DNA from: an uncultured Prevotella sp.
Lineage (GTDB): Bacteria > Bacteroidota > Bacteroidia > Bacteroidales > Bacteroidaceae
Direction: 5' to 3'
Length of the DNA: 41,946 bases
Assembly (NCBI GenBank): GCA_944319915.1
Contig: CALUEY010000013.1
Location: 1-41,946, forward strand
Positions 15,824 to 23,631 of this stretch are shown one piece after another. The position numbers and the translations under genes are program-made. Position 1 is the first letter of the stretch; every line of letters starts with the position of its first letter. The notes beneath the pieces are model-generated. The model was not told the origin of the DNA. It did no database searches and saw only the letters and a program-made list of their open reading frames with translations.

Positions 15824-18013
15824 CTACCTGATGAACAGCAGCTCGCGGTACTTTGGCAGCGTCCACAGTTCGTCGGCCACCACCAACTCCAGCTTGTCTA
15901 TGTGGTAGCGTATCTTCCCCATGAGGGGTTCCACCGTGTCGTGGTAGGCTATGGCCTTTTCGCGTTCGCCGGCAATCTTGTTGGCCACCTTGCGGGCGTT
16001 GGTCAGTTCCTCCACACCCGTCTCTATGGCCTGCGTTCGCTCGGCTATCTCCTCTATGAGCTTCATGTTGCGCGCGCTGAGCTTGTCGGCCTTGTCGGCG
16101 GGGAATATCTGGCGCATGTTCTGCACGTTCTTTGCCAGCTGGCTCTGGTAGTGGGTGGCCACAGGCACTATGTGGTTCATGCTGATGTCGCCCATCACGC
16201 GCGCCTCTATCTGTATGCGCTTGGTGTAGGTGTCCCACTTCACCTCGTTGCGCGCCTCGAGCTCCTTGCGGCTCATCACGCCCAAGTCCTCGAACATACG
16301 CACGGAGTCCTCGGCCAGGTAGCTGTCGAAGATGAGCGGGCAGCTCGTCTCGCAGTCGAGTCCTCGGCGCTTGGCCTCCTCCACCCATTCCTGCGAATAG
16401 CCGTTGCCGTCGAAGCGAATGGGGCGGCAGGCCCTGATGTCGTCGCGCAGCACGCTCACGATGGCAGCCGTCTGGCCCTGACCCTGTGCCACGAGCGCGT
16501 CGACGCGCCGCTTGAAGTCGGTAAGGGCCTCGGCCACGGCGGTGTTGAGCGCAATCATGCCCGAGGCGCAGTTGGCCTCGCTGCCCACGGCGCGGAACTC
16601 GAAGCGGTTGCCCGTGAAGGCGAAGGGCGACGTGCGGTTGCGGTCGGTGTTGTCGATGAGCAGTTCGGGTATCTCGGGTATGTCGAGCTTCATGCCCTGC
16701 TTGCCCGCCACGCCGAGCAGGGCGTCGTCGTCGCTCTTCTCGATGTGGTCGAGCAGCTCGCTCAGCTGCTTGCCCAGGAACGACGAGATGATGGCTGGCG
16801 GTGCCTCGTTGGCCCCAAGGCGGTGGGCGTTGGTGGCACTCATGATGCTGGCCTTGAGCAGCGCGTTGTGGCGGTAAACGCCCATCAGGGTTTCCACCAC
16901 GAAGGTGACGAAGCGCAGGTTCTCCTCAGGCGTCTTGCCCGGGGCGTGGAGCAGTGCGCCCGTGTCGGTGCAGAGGCTCCAGTTGTTGTGCTTGCCCGAG
17001 CCGTTGATGCCGGCGAAGGGCTTCTCGTGCAGCAGCACGCGGAAGCCGTGCTTGCGCGCCACCTTCTTCATGAGCGACATGAGCAGCATGTTGTGGTCGT
17101 TGGCGATGTTGGCCTCCTCGAAGATGGGGGCTATCTCAAACTGGTTCGGCGCCACCTCGTTGTGGCGCGTCTTGCACGGTATGGCCAGCTCCAGGGCGCG
17201 TATCTCCAGGTCCTTCATGAAGGCCTGCACGCGGTCGGGTATGGTGCCGAAGTAGTGGTCGTCCATCTGCTGGTTCTTGGCCGAGTCGTGGCCCATGAGC
17301 GTGCGGCCGGTGAGCACCAGGTCGGGGCGGGCGTTGTAAAGCCCCTCGTCGACGAGGAAGTACTCCTGCTCCCAGCCCAGGTTGCACACCACCTTCTTCA
17401 CGGCGGGGTCGAAGTAGTGGCACACCTCCGTGGCCGCCACGTTCACCGCGTGGAGCGCGCGCAGCAGCGGCGCCTTGTAGTCGAGCGACTCGCCGGTGTA
17501 GGATATGAAGATGGTGGGTATGCAGAGCGTGTCGTCCATGATGAACACGGGCGAGGTGGGATCCCAGGCCGAGTAGCCCCGTGCCTCGAACGTGTTGCGT
17601 ATGCCGCCGCTGGGGAAGCTCGAGGCGTCGGGCTCTTGCTGCACGAGCAGCTTGCCCGAGAACTCCTCTATCATGCCTCCCTTGCCGTCGTGCTCTATGA
17701 AGGCGTCGTGCTTCTCGGCCGTGCCTTCCGTAAGCGGCTGGAACCAGTGCGTGTAGTGCGTGGCTCCGTTCTCCTCGGCCCACTTCTTCATGCCTTCGGC
17801 CACGGCGTCGGCTATCGAGCGGTCGAGGCTGGCCCCGTTGTCAATCACGTTTACCATGGCCTCGTAAACCGCCGTGGGCAGGTATTTGTACATCTTGGCG
17901 CGGTTGAACACGTACTTGCCGAAATACTCCGCCGGGCGTTCGGCCGGCGTGTCCACCTCCAATGGCTTCTTGCCAAAGGCGCTCTCTACTACGTTGAATC
18001 TTAAGTTTGCCAT
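15824..18013 (-). CDS. glnN: Glutamine synthetase type III
   Basis: 729-residue GSIII, the large glutamine synthetase class common in Bacteroidetes, which makes glutamine from glutamate, ammonia and ATP. Recognisable segments are the N-terminal GSIII-specific part (ANLRFNVVESAFGKKP), the ammonia/glutamate region GGIRNTFEARGYSAWDPTSP, NGSGKHNNWSL for ATP/metal binding, and NRTSPFAFTGNRFEFRAVGS near residue 460. The C-terminal 200 residues form the helical extension typical of type III. Its length matches the family. It lies 67 bases after dapL and 118 before gltB. No promoter-like TAnnTTTG was seen just upstream, so it probably shares the upstream transcript. Confidence 0.97.
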   Translation of the reverse strand: MANLRFNVVESAFGKKPLEVDTPAERPAEYFGKYVFNRAKMYKYLPTAVYEAMVNVIDNGASLDRSIADAVAEGMKKWAEENGATHYTHWFQPLTEGTAEKHDAFIEHDGKGGMIEEFSGKLLVQQEPDASSFPSGGIRNTFEARGYSAWDPTSPVFIMDDTLCIPTIFISYTGESLDYKAPLLRALHAVNVAATEVCHYFDPAVKKVVCNLGWEQEYFLVDEGLYNARPDLVLTGRTLMGHDSAKNQQMDDHYFGTIPDRVQAFMKDLEIRALELAIPCKTRHNEVAPNQFEIAPIFEEANIANDHNMLLMSLMKKVARKHGFRVLLHEKPFAGINGSGKHNNWSLCTDTGALLHAPGKTPEENLRFVTFVVETLMGVYRHNALLKASIMSATNAHRLGANEAPPAIISSFLGKQLSELLDHIEKSDDDALLGVAGKQGMKLDIPEIPELLIDNTDRNRTSPFAFTGNRFEFRAVGSEANCASGMIALNTAVAEALTDFKRRVDALVAQGQGQTAAIVSVLRDDIRACRPIRFDGNGYSQEWVEEAKRRGLDCETSCPLIFDSYLAEDSVRMFEDLGVMSRKELEARNEVKWDTYTKRIQIEARVMGDISMNHIVPVATHYQSQLAKNVQNMRQIFPADKADKLSARNMKLIEEIAERTQAIETGVEELTNARKVANKIAGEREKAIAYHDTVEPLMGKIRYHIDKLELVVADELWTLPKYRELLFIR

Positions 18014-18080
18014 TGCTCAATTATGTTTTTTAATTGTTATCTGTCCTGAAAGTAATTGCCGCGGGCGGGCCGCCGCAGCG

Positions 18081-19307
18081 TCATATCCATTTCCTGAGCC
18101 GCTCCATGGCCTCGGCGCAGTCCTCGTGGCTGCCGAAGGCCGTTAGGCGCACGTAGCCCTCGCCGCTCGGGCCGAAGCCCACGCCCGGCGTGCACACCAC
18201 GTGGGCGTTGTAGAGCATCTGCTCGAAGAAGCGGCGGCTGTCCTCGCCGTTGGGCGTCTTCAGCCAGATGTAGGGGGCGTTCTCGCCCCCGAACACCTCC
18301 AGGCCAAGGGCCTTGAGGGCATTGCGCATGGTCAGGGCGTTGTCCATGTAGTAGGCTATGGTCTGCCTCACCTGCTCCTTGCCCTCGGGCGTGTAGGTGG
18401 CCTCGGCGGCGCGCTGGCTTATGTAGCTCGTGCCGTTGAACTTGGTGCACTGGCGGCGGTACCACAGTTGGTTGAGGGCAATGCGCTCGCCGCCCAGCGT
18501 TGAGGCCGTCACGTCCTTGGGCACCACCGTGTAGCCGCACCTTATGCCTGTGAAGCCGGCCGTCTTCGAGTAGCTGTGGAACTCTATGGCCACCTTGCGC
18601 GCCCCCTTTATCTCGTAGATGGAGTGGGGTATGTCGGGGTCCTGGATGTATGCCTCGTAGGCCGCGTCGTAGAAGATGAGCGTGTCGTTCTTCAGCGCGT
18701 AGTTCACCCACTTGCGCAGTTCGTCCTTCGAGATTACGGTGCCGGTGGGGTTGTTGGGGTAGCACAGGTAGATTATGTCCACCCGCCGGTCGGGTATCTG
18801 CGGGGTGAAGTTGTTCTCCGCCGTGCAGGGCATGTAAATGACGTTGCTCCACCTGCCGTCCTTCATTTCGCCGGCGCGGCCTATCATCACGTTCGAGTCG
18901 ATGTATACGGGGTAGATGGGGTCGGTGACGCCTATGCTGTTGTCCCAGCGCACAAGTTCCTGGATGTTGCCCGTGTCGCTCTTGGCGCCGTCGTTCACGA
19001 ATATCTCCGACGGTGAGAGGTGGATGCCGCGCGGCAGGAAGTCGTTCTTCACGATGGCTTCCCTCAGGAACTGGTAGCCCTGCTCGGGCCCGTAGCCGTG
19101 GAAACCCTCGGGGGTTGCCATCTCGCTTACGGCCCTGTGCATGGCTTCGGCCACGGCGGGGCAGATGGGGCGGGTCACGTCGCCTATGCCGAGGCTTATC
19201 ACGTCGGCGTTAGGGTGCGACACCTTGAAGGCGTTTACTTTCTTCGCCATGTCGGCAAACAGGTAGTTGTCCGGCAGTTTCAGGAAATGTTCGTTTACTA
19301 AAGCCAT
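18081..19307 (-). CDS. dapL: LL-diaminopimelate aminotransferase
   Basis: 408-residue PLP enzyme that converts tetrahydrodipicolinate directly to LL-diaminopimelate with glutamate as amino donor, bypassing the succinylase route. The N-terminal MALVNEHFLKLPDNYLFADM and ISLGIGDVTRPICPAV are typical of DapL. The PLP lysine lies in HSYSKTAGFTGIRCGY, and an Asn/Asp pair is in CYPNNPTGTVI and FYDAAYEAYI. The gene is next to dapF, which epimerises its product, so two successive steps of lysine and peptidoglycan precursor synthesis are together. Their place in a GS/GOGAT cluster fits the glutamate dependence of DapL. Confidence 0.96.
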   Translation of the reverse strand: MALVNEHFLKLPDNYLFADMAKKVNAFKVSHPNADVISLGIGDVTRPICPAVAEAMHRAVSEMATPEGFHGYGPEQGYQFLREAIVKNDFLPRGIHLSPSEIFVNDGAKSDTGNIQELVRWDNSIGVTDPIYPVYIDSNVMIGRAGEMKDGRWSNVIYMPCTAENNFTPQIPDRRVDIIYLCYPNNPTGTVISKDELRKWVNYALKNDTLIFYDAAYEAYIQDPDIPHSIYEIKGARKVAIEFHSYSKTAGFTGIRCGYTVVPKDVTASTLGGERIALNQLWYRRQCTKFNGTSYISQRAAEATYTPEGKEQVRQTIAYYMDNALTMRNALKALGLEVFGGENAPYIWLKTPNGEDSRRFFEQMLYNAHVVCTPGVGFGPSGEGYVRLTAFGSHEDCAEAMERLRKWI

Positions 19308-19320
19308 GTGGGGTTGTATC

Positions 19321-19375
19321 TAAGTATTATGTGTTAAGTATTATGTATTATGTATTGTTGGTTAAGTGTTAAGTA
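19321..19375. repeat. AT-rich short repeat in the dapF-dapL gap
   Basis: Repeated TAAGTATTATG and GTATTATGT words over about 55 bases between dapF and dapL. It is AT-rich against a GC-rich background. No function is apparent. Confidence 0.45.
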
Positions 19376-19401
19376 ATGGGGTGGGGGATTGCCCTCCGCT
19401 T

Positions 19402-20253
19402 TCAAGTTTCTATTTCACCCTCAAACGCAAATTCGGCCGGGCCGGTCATGTAAACGTGGTTGTTGGCCTCTCTCCACTCGATGTCAAGCACCCCGCCGTC
19501 CATCACTATGCTGCTGCGCCGCCCCGAGCGCCCCGTGATGGCGGCCGCCACGGCGGTGGCGCAGGCCCCGGTGCCGCAGGCCATGGTGATGCCGCTGCCG
19601 CGCTCCCACACCCGCGTGCGGATGCGGCCGGGGGCCGCCAGGCTGGCAAACTCTATGTTGCACCGCTCGGGAAACAGGGGGTGGCTTTCGAGCGCGCTCC
19701 CCAGCCGGGCCACGTCTGCGGCCTCGGCGTCGTCGGTGAAGATCACGAAGTGGGGGTTGCCCATGGAGACGAACGTGCCGCGCAGCGTCTGCCCCCACAC
19801 GGTGAGGCTCCCCTCAAGCATCGATCCCTCGGCGGTGGCCATGAGATCCTTGTCGGCCAGGCAAGGCTCCTGCATGTCTACCGTTACGCTCTCCACGCGG
19901 TTGTCCTTGTTGGTGTGCAGCTCCAGCGTCTTCACCCCGGCCAGCGTGAGCAGCCTTACCGAAGCCTTGTCGGTAAGTCCCTTGTCGTACACATACTTTC
20001 CTATGCAGCGCGACGCGTTGCCGCACATCCGGGCCTCGGAGCCGTCGGCGTTGAAGATGCGCATGGTGAAGTCGGCCTCGGGCACCGCCGAGCGGCCTAT
20101 CAGCACCAGCCCGTCGGCGCCTATCCCCGTGTGGCGGTCGCTCCATTTGCGTGCAAGGTCGGCGGGGCAGGCAATGTCGTAGAGCTGCGTGTCCACATAT
20201 ATGTAGTCGTTGCCTGCCCCCTGCATCTTGGTGAATTTTATTTTTCTTCCCAT
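19402..20253 (-). CDS. dapF: Diaminopimelate epimerase
   Basis: 283-residue epimerase that turns LL-diaminopimelate into the meso form used for lysine and peptidoglycan. Both catalytic cysteines are seen: one in [10 protein letters not shown] (about residue 77) and one in [12 protein letters not shown] (about residue 226). The opening [17 protein letters not shown] is the canonical N-terminus, and the two halves form the usual pseudo-symmetric fold. It is 94 bases upstream of dapL in the same direction and 48 bases after the porin-like gene, so it is probably in the same operon. Confidence 0.96.
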   Translation of the reverse strand: MGRKIKFTKMQGAGNDYIYVDTQLYDIACPADLARKWSDRHTGIGADGLVLIGRSAVPEADFTMRIFNADGSEARMCGNASRCIGKYVYDKGLTDKASVRLLTLAGVKTLELHTNKDNRVESVTVDMQEPCLADKDLMATAEGSMLEGSLTVWGQTLRGTFVSMGNPHFVIFTDDAEAADVARLGSALESHPLFPERCNIEFASLAAPGRIRTRVWERGSGITMACGTGACATAVAAAITGRSGRRSSIVMDGGVLDIEWREANNHVYMTGPAEFAFEGEIET

Positions 20254-20301
20254 CTCATGGTTACGTTGGTTGTTGGCTGGCGCTTCCCGTCAGGGCAGCC
20301 G

Positions 20302-21048
20302 TCATGGCGCAAGGGTCAGCCCAAACGTGAAGTAAGCTTTCTCAGTGCTGGGGTTGGCCGTGACGGCGGCAAACAGCGGCAGGGCGAACGACTTGGTAAC
20401 GCGGATGTCTTTCGTGGCCTTGAGCGTCACGTTGGTTACGGCGAACCCGCCGGCATCCTGGTAGAAGTCGGTGGCGTAAGGCACGGCCCCCACGGTGCCT
20501 GTCCACTGGCACCCGGCGAGGCTGAACGGCGCGCTGAGCTCGAAGTAAGACGAATAGGCCCTGCGCCCGCTCTTGCCCAGGCCGTCGTTCCCGGCAAAGT
20601 TGGTGTACCACTGCACCGCCACGGGGCCGAAGTCGTAGCCTATGTTGGCCTCGAACACGTGCGACGTGCCGTGGGCCTCGTAGCAGAAGTAGCGGTCGTT
20701 GGTGTTGAACCAGTAGTCGGTTACGCCTATGTTCAGCCCACCTATATTATATGCGAGGGTGAGGTCGAACTCCTTGGTGTCGGTGGGGTCGGAAAGCCCT
20801 ATGCTTCCCCAGGCCGTGAGCGACAGCCCTTTGTACGACAGGCCGAGCGTAGGCTGCAGGCTTACGTCGCCCAAGTCTTGCCCGCGCCACACATACTGGC
20901 TCACTATGTCGGCCTGCACCGTGCCCTCTATCTTGTCTTGGGCTGCGGCAGGGAGCATGAAGCCGCACAGTGCGGCCGGCAAGGCGAGCTTCATTGCCCG
21001 CCGCCTCCCTCTGCTGAAAACATCTTTCATATCCATACGCTTTGACAT
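20302..21048 (-). CDS. Outer-membrane porin-like protein (TorF/gcw_chp style) leading the nitrogen operon
   Basis: 248-residue predicted beta-barrel. A signal peptide ends at about residue 37 (PAAAQ). The mature part opens with VSQYVWRGQDLGDVSLQPTL, a Tyr-Val-Trp-Arg-Gly motif like that of TorF-like putative porins (TIGR02001/PF09694), and continues in alternating aromatic strands to FTFGLTLAP. The N-region before the hydrophobic segment is long, so translation may begin at the Met at 20994 instead of 21048. It is the first gene of the minus-strand nitrogen series and starts just downstream of a promoter that mirrors the glnK promoter, so it may let ammonium or small nitrogen compounds through the outer membrane. 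That role is inference. Confidence 0.7.
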   Translation of the reverse strand: MSKRMDMKDVFSRGRRRAMKLALPAALCGFMLPAAAQDKIEGTVQADIVSQYVWRGQDLGDVSLQPTLGLSYKGLSLTAWGSIGLSDPTDTKEFDLTLAYNIGGLNIGVTDYWFNTNDRYFCYEAHGTSHVFEANIGYDFGPVAVQWYTNFAGNDGLGKSGRRAYSSYFELSAPFSLAGCQWTGTVGAVPYATDFYQDAGGFAVTNVTLKATKDIRVTKSFALPLFAAVTANPSTEKAYFTFGLTLAP

Positions 21049-21110
21049 TTAAACAGTATCACGTTGACATTTAATTTATGTGATATCTTTCTTTTTGCTT
21101 TTGTCGCTTG

Positions 21111-21140
21111 CAAAATTACAACATTTTGCAATAAAACAAG
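21111..21140 (-). promoter_or_regulatory. Promoter of the porin-dapF-dapL-glnN-gltBD series
   Basis: Minus-strand TAATTTTG (21111-21118) is a good -7 box. CTTG at 21137-21140 lies 18 bases upstream as a weak -33. The sequence ATGTTGTAATTTTGC (minus strand, 21110-21124) is identical to that of the divergent glnK promoter. It would start a leader of about 55 bases before the porin-like gene. Confidence 0.6.
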
Positions 21141-21427
21141 CGATATTTGTGTTTTTTTCGTTTAGTAAAACGGCTTATTGCTTCTGTTTGTTGGCAAATC
21201 GGCAGTGTTGCTTCGTGTCCTAAATACAATGCCGGGCAAAACGTTGCATATTGTAAGTTGATGGCCGATTCAAGAAAAATAATGCAGATATTTTCATTGG
21301 CAACCCAGGCAGGTTACAATCTTTGACGGATTGGGCACTTGTTGAACAAATGTGAAACCAAAGGCAGTCGGTTTGTAGCATAACTATAAGTTGATTCTGA
21401 TTTTCGCTTACATAATGATTTGTATCT

Positions 21428-21459
21428 ATTGTTTGTTGTGACATAATGTTGTAATTTTG
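21428..21459 (+). promoter_or_regulatory. Promoter of glnK-amtB
   Basis: ATTG (21428-21431), 20-base spacer, TAATTTTG (21452-21459): close to the Bacteroidetes consensus. The core ATGTTGTAATTTTGC (21446-21460) is repeated in inverted orientation at the divergent promoter. The 473-base gap 21049-21521 holds these two promoters; between about 21,150 and 21,425 I see no gene or clear structure. Confidence 0.7.
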
Positions 21460-21521
21460 CAGAAAAATATTTCTTTTTGAATATCATATATGGTATAAAA
21501 AGCAAAATAAAGAAAGAGCTT

Positions 21522-21878
21522 ATGAAAAAGATTGAAGCAATTATCCGCAAGTCAAGGTTCGAGGACGTGAAGAAGGCCTTGCTTGAAGCCGGCATCGAAT
21601 GGTTCTCCTATTACGACGTGCGCGGCAACGGCAAGGCGCGCCAAGGTCGCATTTACCGCGGCATCGTGTATGACACCAGTTCGATAGAGCGCACGCTTGT
21701 GTCGCTCGTGGTGCGCGACAAGAACGTGGAGAAATCGGTGCAGGCCATACTGAACGCTGCCCAGACGGGCGAGATTGGCGACGGGCGCATATTCATAATA
21801 CCTGTAGACGACGCCGTGCGCATACGCACCGGCGAGCGCGGCGACATTGCGCTCTACAACGCCGAGCAGGAGGCATGA
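21522..21878 (+). CDS. glnK: Nitrogen regulatory protein P-II
   Basis: 118-residue P-II signal protein that senses 2-oxoglutarate and ADP/ATP and gates the ammonium channel. MKKIEAIIRKSRFEDVKKAL is the canonical opening. The T-loop (about residues 36-55, GNGKARQGRIYRGIVYDTSS) keeps a Tyr at position 50 where E. coli P-II has the uridylylated Tyr51, but lacks the usual GRQKGHTE sequence. The B-loop TGEIGDGRIF and C-terminal RIRTGERG are intact. A start at 21477 would add 15 residues; 21522 gives the family length. It is immediately upstream of amtB, the standard glnK-amtB order. Confidence 0.95.
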   Translation: MKKIEAIIRKSRFEDVKKALLEAGIEWFSYYDVRGNGKARQGRIYRGIVYDTSSIERTLVSLVVRDKNVEKSVQAILNAAQTGEIGDGRIFIIPVDDAVRIRTGERGDIALYNAEQEA

Positions 21879-21931
21879 GTGACAGGCAAAGGCAAAAGGA
21901 AAATAAAACAAACAGTTTGGAGGCAAGAATC

Positions 21932-23284
21932 ATGAAAGGACATATATATATAATAGGTAAAAGGTTGGCCGTGGCAGCTGCCATGGCAGGGTTGTTTTCC
22001 ACCGGGGCGTGGGCTGCCGGCGCAGGGCAGGCCGCCCCTTCGCTCGACACCGGCAACACGGCGTGGATGCTCGTGGCCACCACCCTGGTGCTCTTGATGT
22101 CTATCCCAGGCATCGCGCTGTTTTACGGTGGGCTGGTGAGGCAGAAAAACGTGCTCAGCATAATCATGCAGACCATGTTCATCGTGGGTGTGGTGAGCAT
22201 ATTGTGGGTGGCCGTGGGCTATTCGTGGGCCTTCGGCACGGGCTTCAAGGAGGCCGGCAGCCCGCTGTTCGCCGTTGCGGGCGGCTTCGACAAGGTGTTC
22301 CTGCGTGGCGTCACGCTGTCTTCGGTCACGCCTACGGGCATCCCCGAGCTTGTGTTCGTTATGTTCCAATGCATGTTCGCGCTCATAACCCCGGCGCTCA
22401 TCCTGGGCGCCTTTGCCGAGAGGATCAAGTTCAAGGGCTACGTGGTGTTCATCGTGCTGTGGACCATACTGGCTTATTTCCCCATGGCTCACTGGGTGTG
22501 GGGCGGCGGCTTCCTGCAGGAGATGGGCGCCATCGACTTTGCCGGGGGCACCGTGGTGCACATCAACGCGGGCATCTCCGCGCTCGTCATGGCGCTGATG
22601 ATAGGCAAGAGGGAGGACTACAAGGCTGGCCACCCCATCACCCCGCACAACATCACCTTCGTGTTCCTCGGCACCTCGCTGCTCTGGCTGGGGTGGTTCG
22701 GCTTCAACGCGGGCAGCGGGCTGGCCGCCGACGGGCTGGCCGCAAGCGCGCTGCTGGTGACCCACGTGGCTACAGCCACGGCCGCCGTGGCGTGGATGGC
22801 CATCGACTGGATATTCAACAAGAAGCCCACCACGGTGGGGGCGTGCACGGGCGCCGTTGCCGGGCTGGTGGCCATCACGCCCGCTGCCGGGTCAACCGAC
22901 TTGCCCGGGGCGTTCTGCATAGGCCTCGCCGCGTCTGTGGTATGTTTCTGCATGGTGGCCGTGGTGAAGCCGAGGTTCAGGTATGACGACGCGCTCGACG
23001 CTTTCGGTGTGCATGGCGTGGGCGGCGTGGTAGGCTCGCTGCTCACCGGCGTCTTCGCCACCCGCTTGGTTACGGGCGACGGCGGGGCCGAGGGCGCCCT
23101 CTACGGCGACTGGCACCAGCTTGGCGTGCAGGCCGTGGCCACGGTTGTTTCAGTGGCGTTCAGCGCGGTGGTGACGTTCGTGCTTTACAAGGTAGTGGAC
23201 CGCTTTGTGGGCATCAGGGTCGACAAGCGCGTGGAAGAGGAAGGACTCGACATCTACGAGCACGGCGAGAGCGCATACAGCTGA
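21932..23284 (+). CDS. amtB: Ammonium transporter
   Basis: 450-residue Amt/MEP/Rh channel in the inner membrane that takes up ammonium. The N-terminal 30 residues are a signal-peptide-like segment, followed by about 11 membrane helices. Signature residues are visible: the FYGGLVRQKNVLS motif, the first pore His in YFPMAHWVWGGG, and the second in DAFGVHGVGGVVGSL. ATG at 21932 has a GGAGG ten bases upstream. An alternative ATG at 21875 overlaps the glnK stop (ATGA) and would add 19 hydrophilic residues. Coupled to glnK, whose product should block it when nitrogen is plentiful. A strong hairpin follows. Confidence 0.95.
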   Translation: MKGHIYIIGKRLAVAAAMAGLFSTGAWAAGAGQAAPSLDTGNTAWMLVATTLVLLMSIPGIALFYGGLVRQKNVLSIIMQTMFIVGVVSILWVAVGYSWAFGTGFKEAGSPLFAVAGGFDKVFLRGVTLSSVTPTGIPELVFVMFQCMFALITPALILGAFAERIKFKGYVVFIVLWTILAYFPMAHWVWGGGFLQEMGAIDFAGGTVVHINAGISALVMALMIGKREDYKAGHPITPHNITFVFLGTSLLWLGWFGFNAGSGLAADGLAASALLVTHVATATAAVAWMAIDWIFNKKPTTVGACTGAVAGLVAITPAAGSTDLPGAFCIGLAASVVCFCMVAVVKPRFRYDDALDAFGVHGVGGVVGSLLTGVFATRLVTGDGGAEGALYGDWHQLGVQAVATVVSVAFSAVVTFVLYKVVDRFVGIRVDKRVEEEGLDIYEHGESAYS

Positions 23285-23299
23285 CGCCCCTGGCAGTGA

Positions 23300-23334
23300 T
23301 GCCTCCCTCCCGGCGTTGGGCCGGGAGGGAGGCA
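23300..23334 (+). terminator. Terminator after amtB
   Basis: Perfect 14-bp GC-rich stem: TGCCTCCCTCCCGG (23300-23313) and CCGGGAGGGAGGCA (23321-23334) around a seven-base loop, 15 bases after the amtB stop. The T-tail is poor. Confidence 0.75.
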
Positions 23335-23417
23335 TTGCCCGCTCCCGGCGGTTAACATTTTTATGTTAAAGGCCCGTGCCTCGCCCGTGGCAGCCAAGGG
23401 CCTGGCTCACAGCGAGT

Positions 23418-23509
23418 TGCAATACGGCCCGTTTTGGGTTCCAAAACGGGCCGTTCCGCGCCGCGAAAAGGCCCGTTCCGCAGCGCGAAACAGACCGTTT
23501 GGGCTTGCC
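23418..23509. repeat. 22-bp degenerate repeat cluster, locus 1
   Basis: Quasi-tandem units of about 22 bases with the core AAA(C/G)-GGCCGTTT/CC-GC-GCG run from the amtB terminator toward asnB. The first two units form a perfect 13-bp palindrome, CGGCCCGTTTTGG (23425-23437) and its complement (23441-23453). The array is clearly related, in inverted orientation, to 32017-32110 (both start TGCAATAC-GCCCGTTT). It fills much of the 347-base gap 23285-23631. A dispersed family is likely; its function is unknown. Confidence 0.7.
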
Positions 23510-23631
23510 GGGCCAACATGTCGGCGCGGCAGTGGCGCAGGCGGGCGTCATTGGTTGCATATATGCAGCTCCGCCGGCGGGCAGGCCCCGTCAGCACAGT
23601 CTTAATGTACATTCTAACATCATATCATATT

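Noticed and set aside
15902-18004. 700-codon open frame antisense to glnN, and similar long antisense frames across gltB (14056-15693), dapF/porin (19366-21045) and susD/phosphoesterase (36360-38708)
   Set aside because: They are mirror frames caused by the GC-rich third codon positions of the real genes; the predicted proteins are His/Val/Arg/Gly-rich with no domain and no start context.
23434-23631. N-terminal extension of asnB
   Set aside because: AsnB needs Cys at position 2; the extension is translated repeat DNA.
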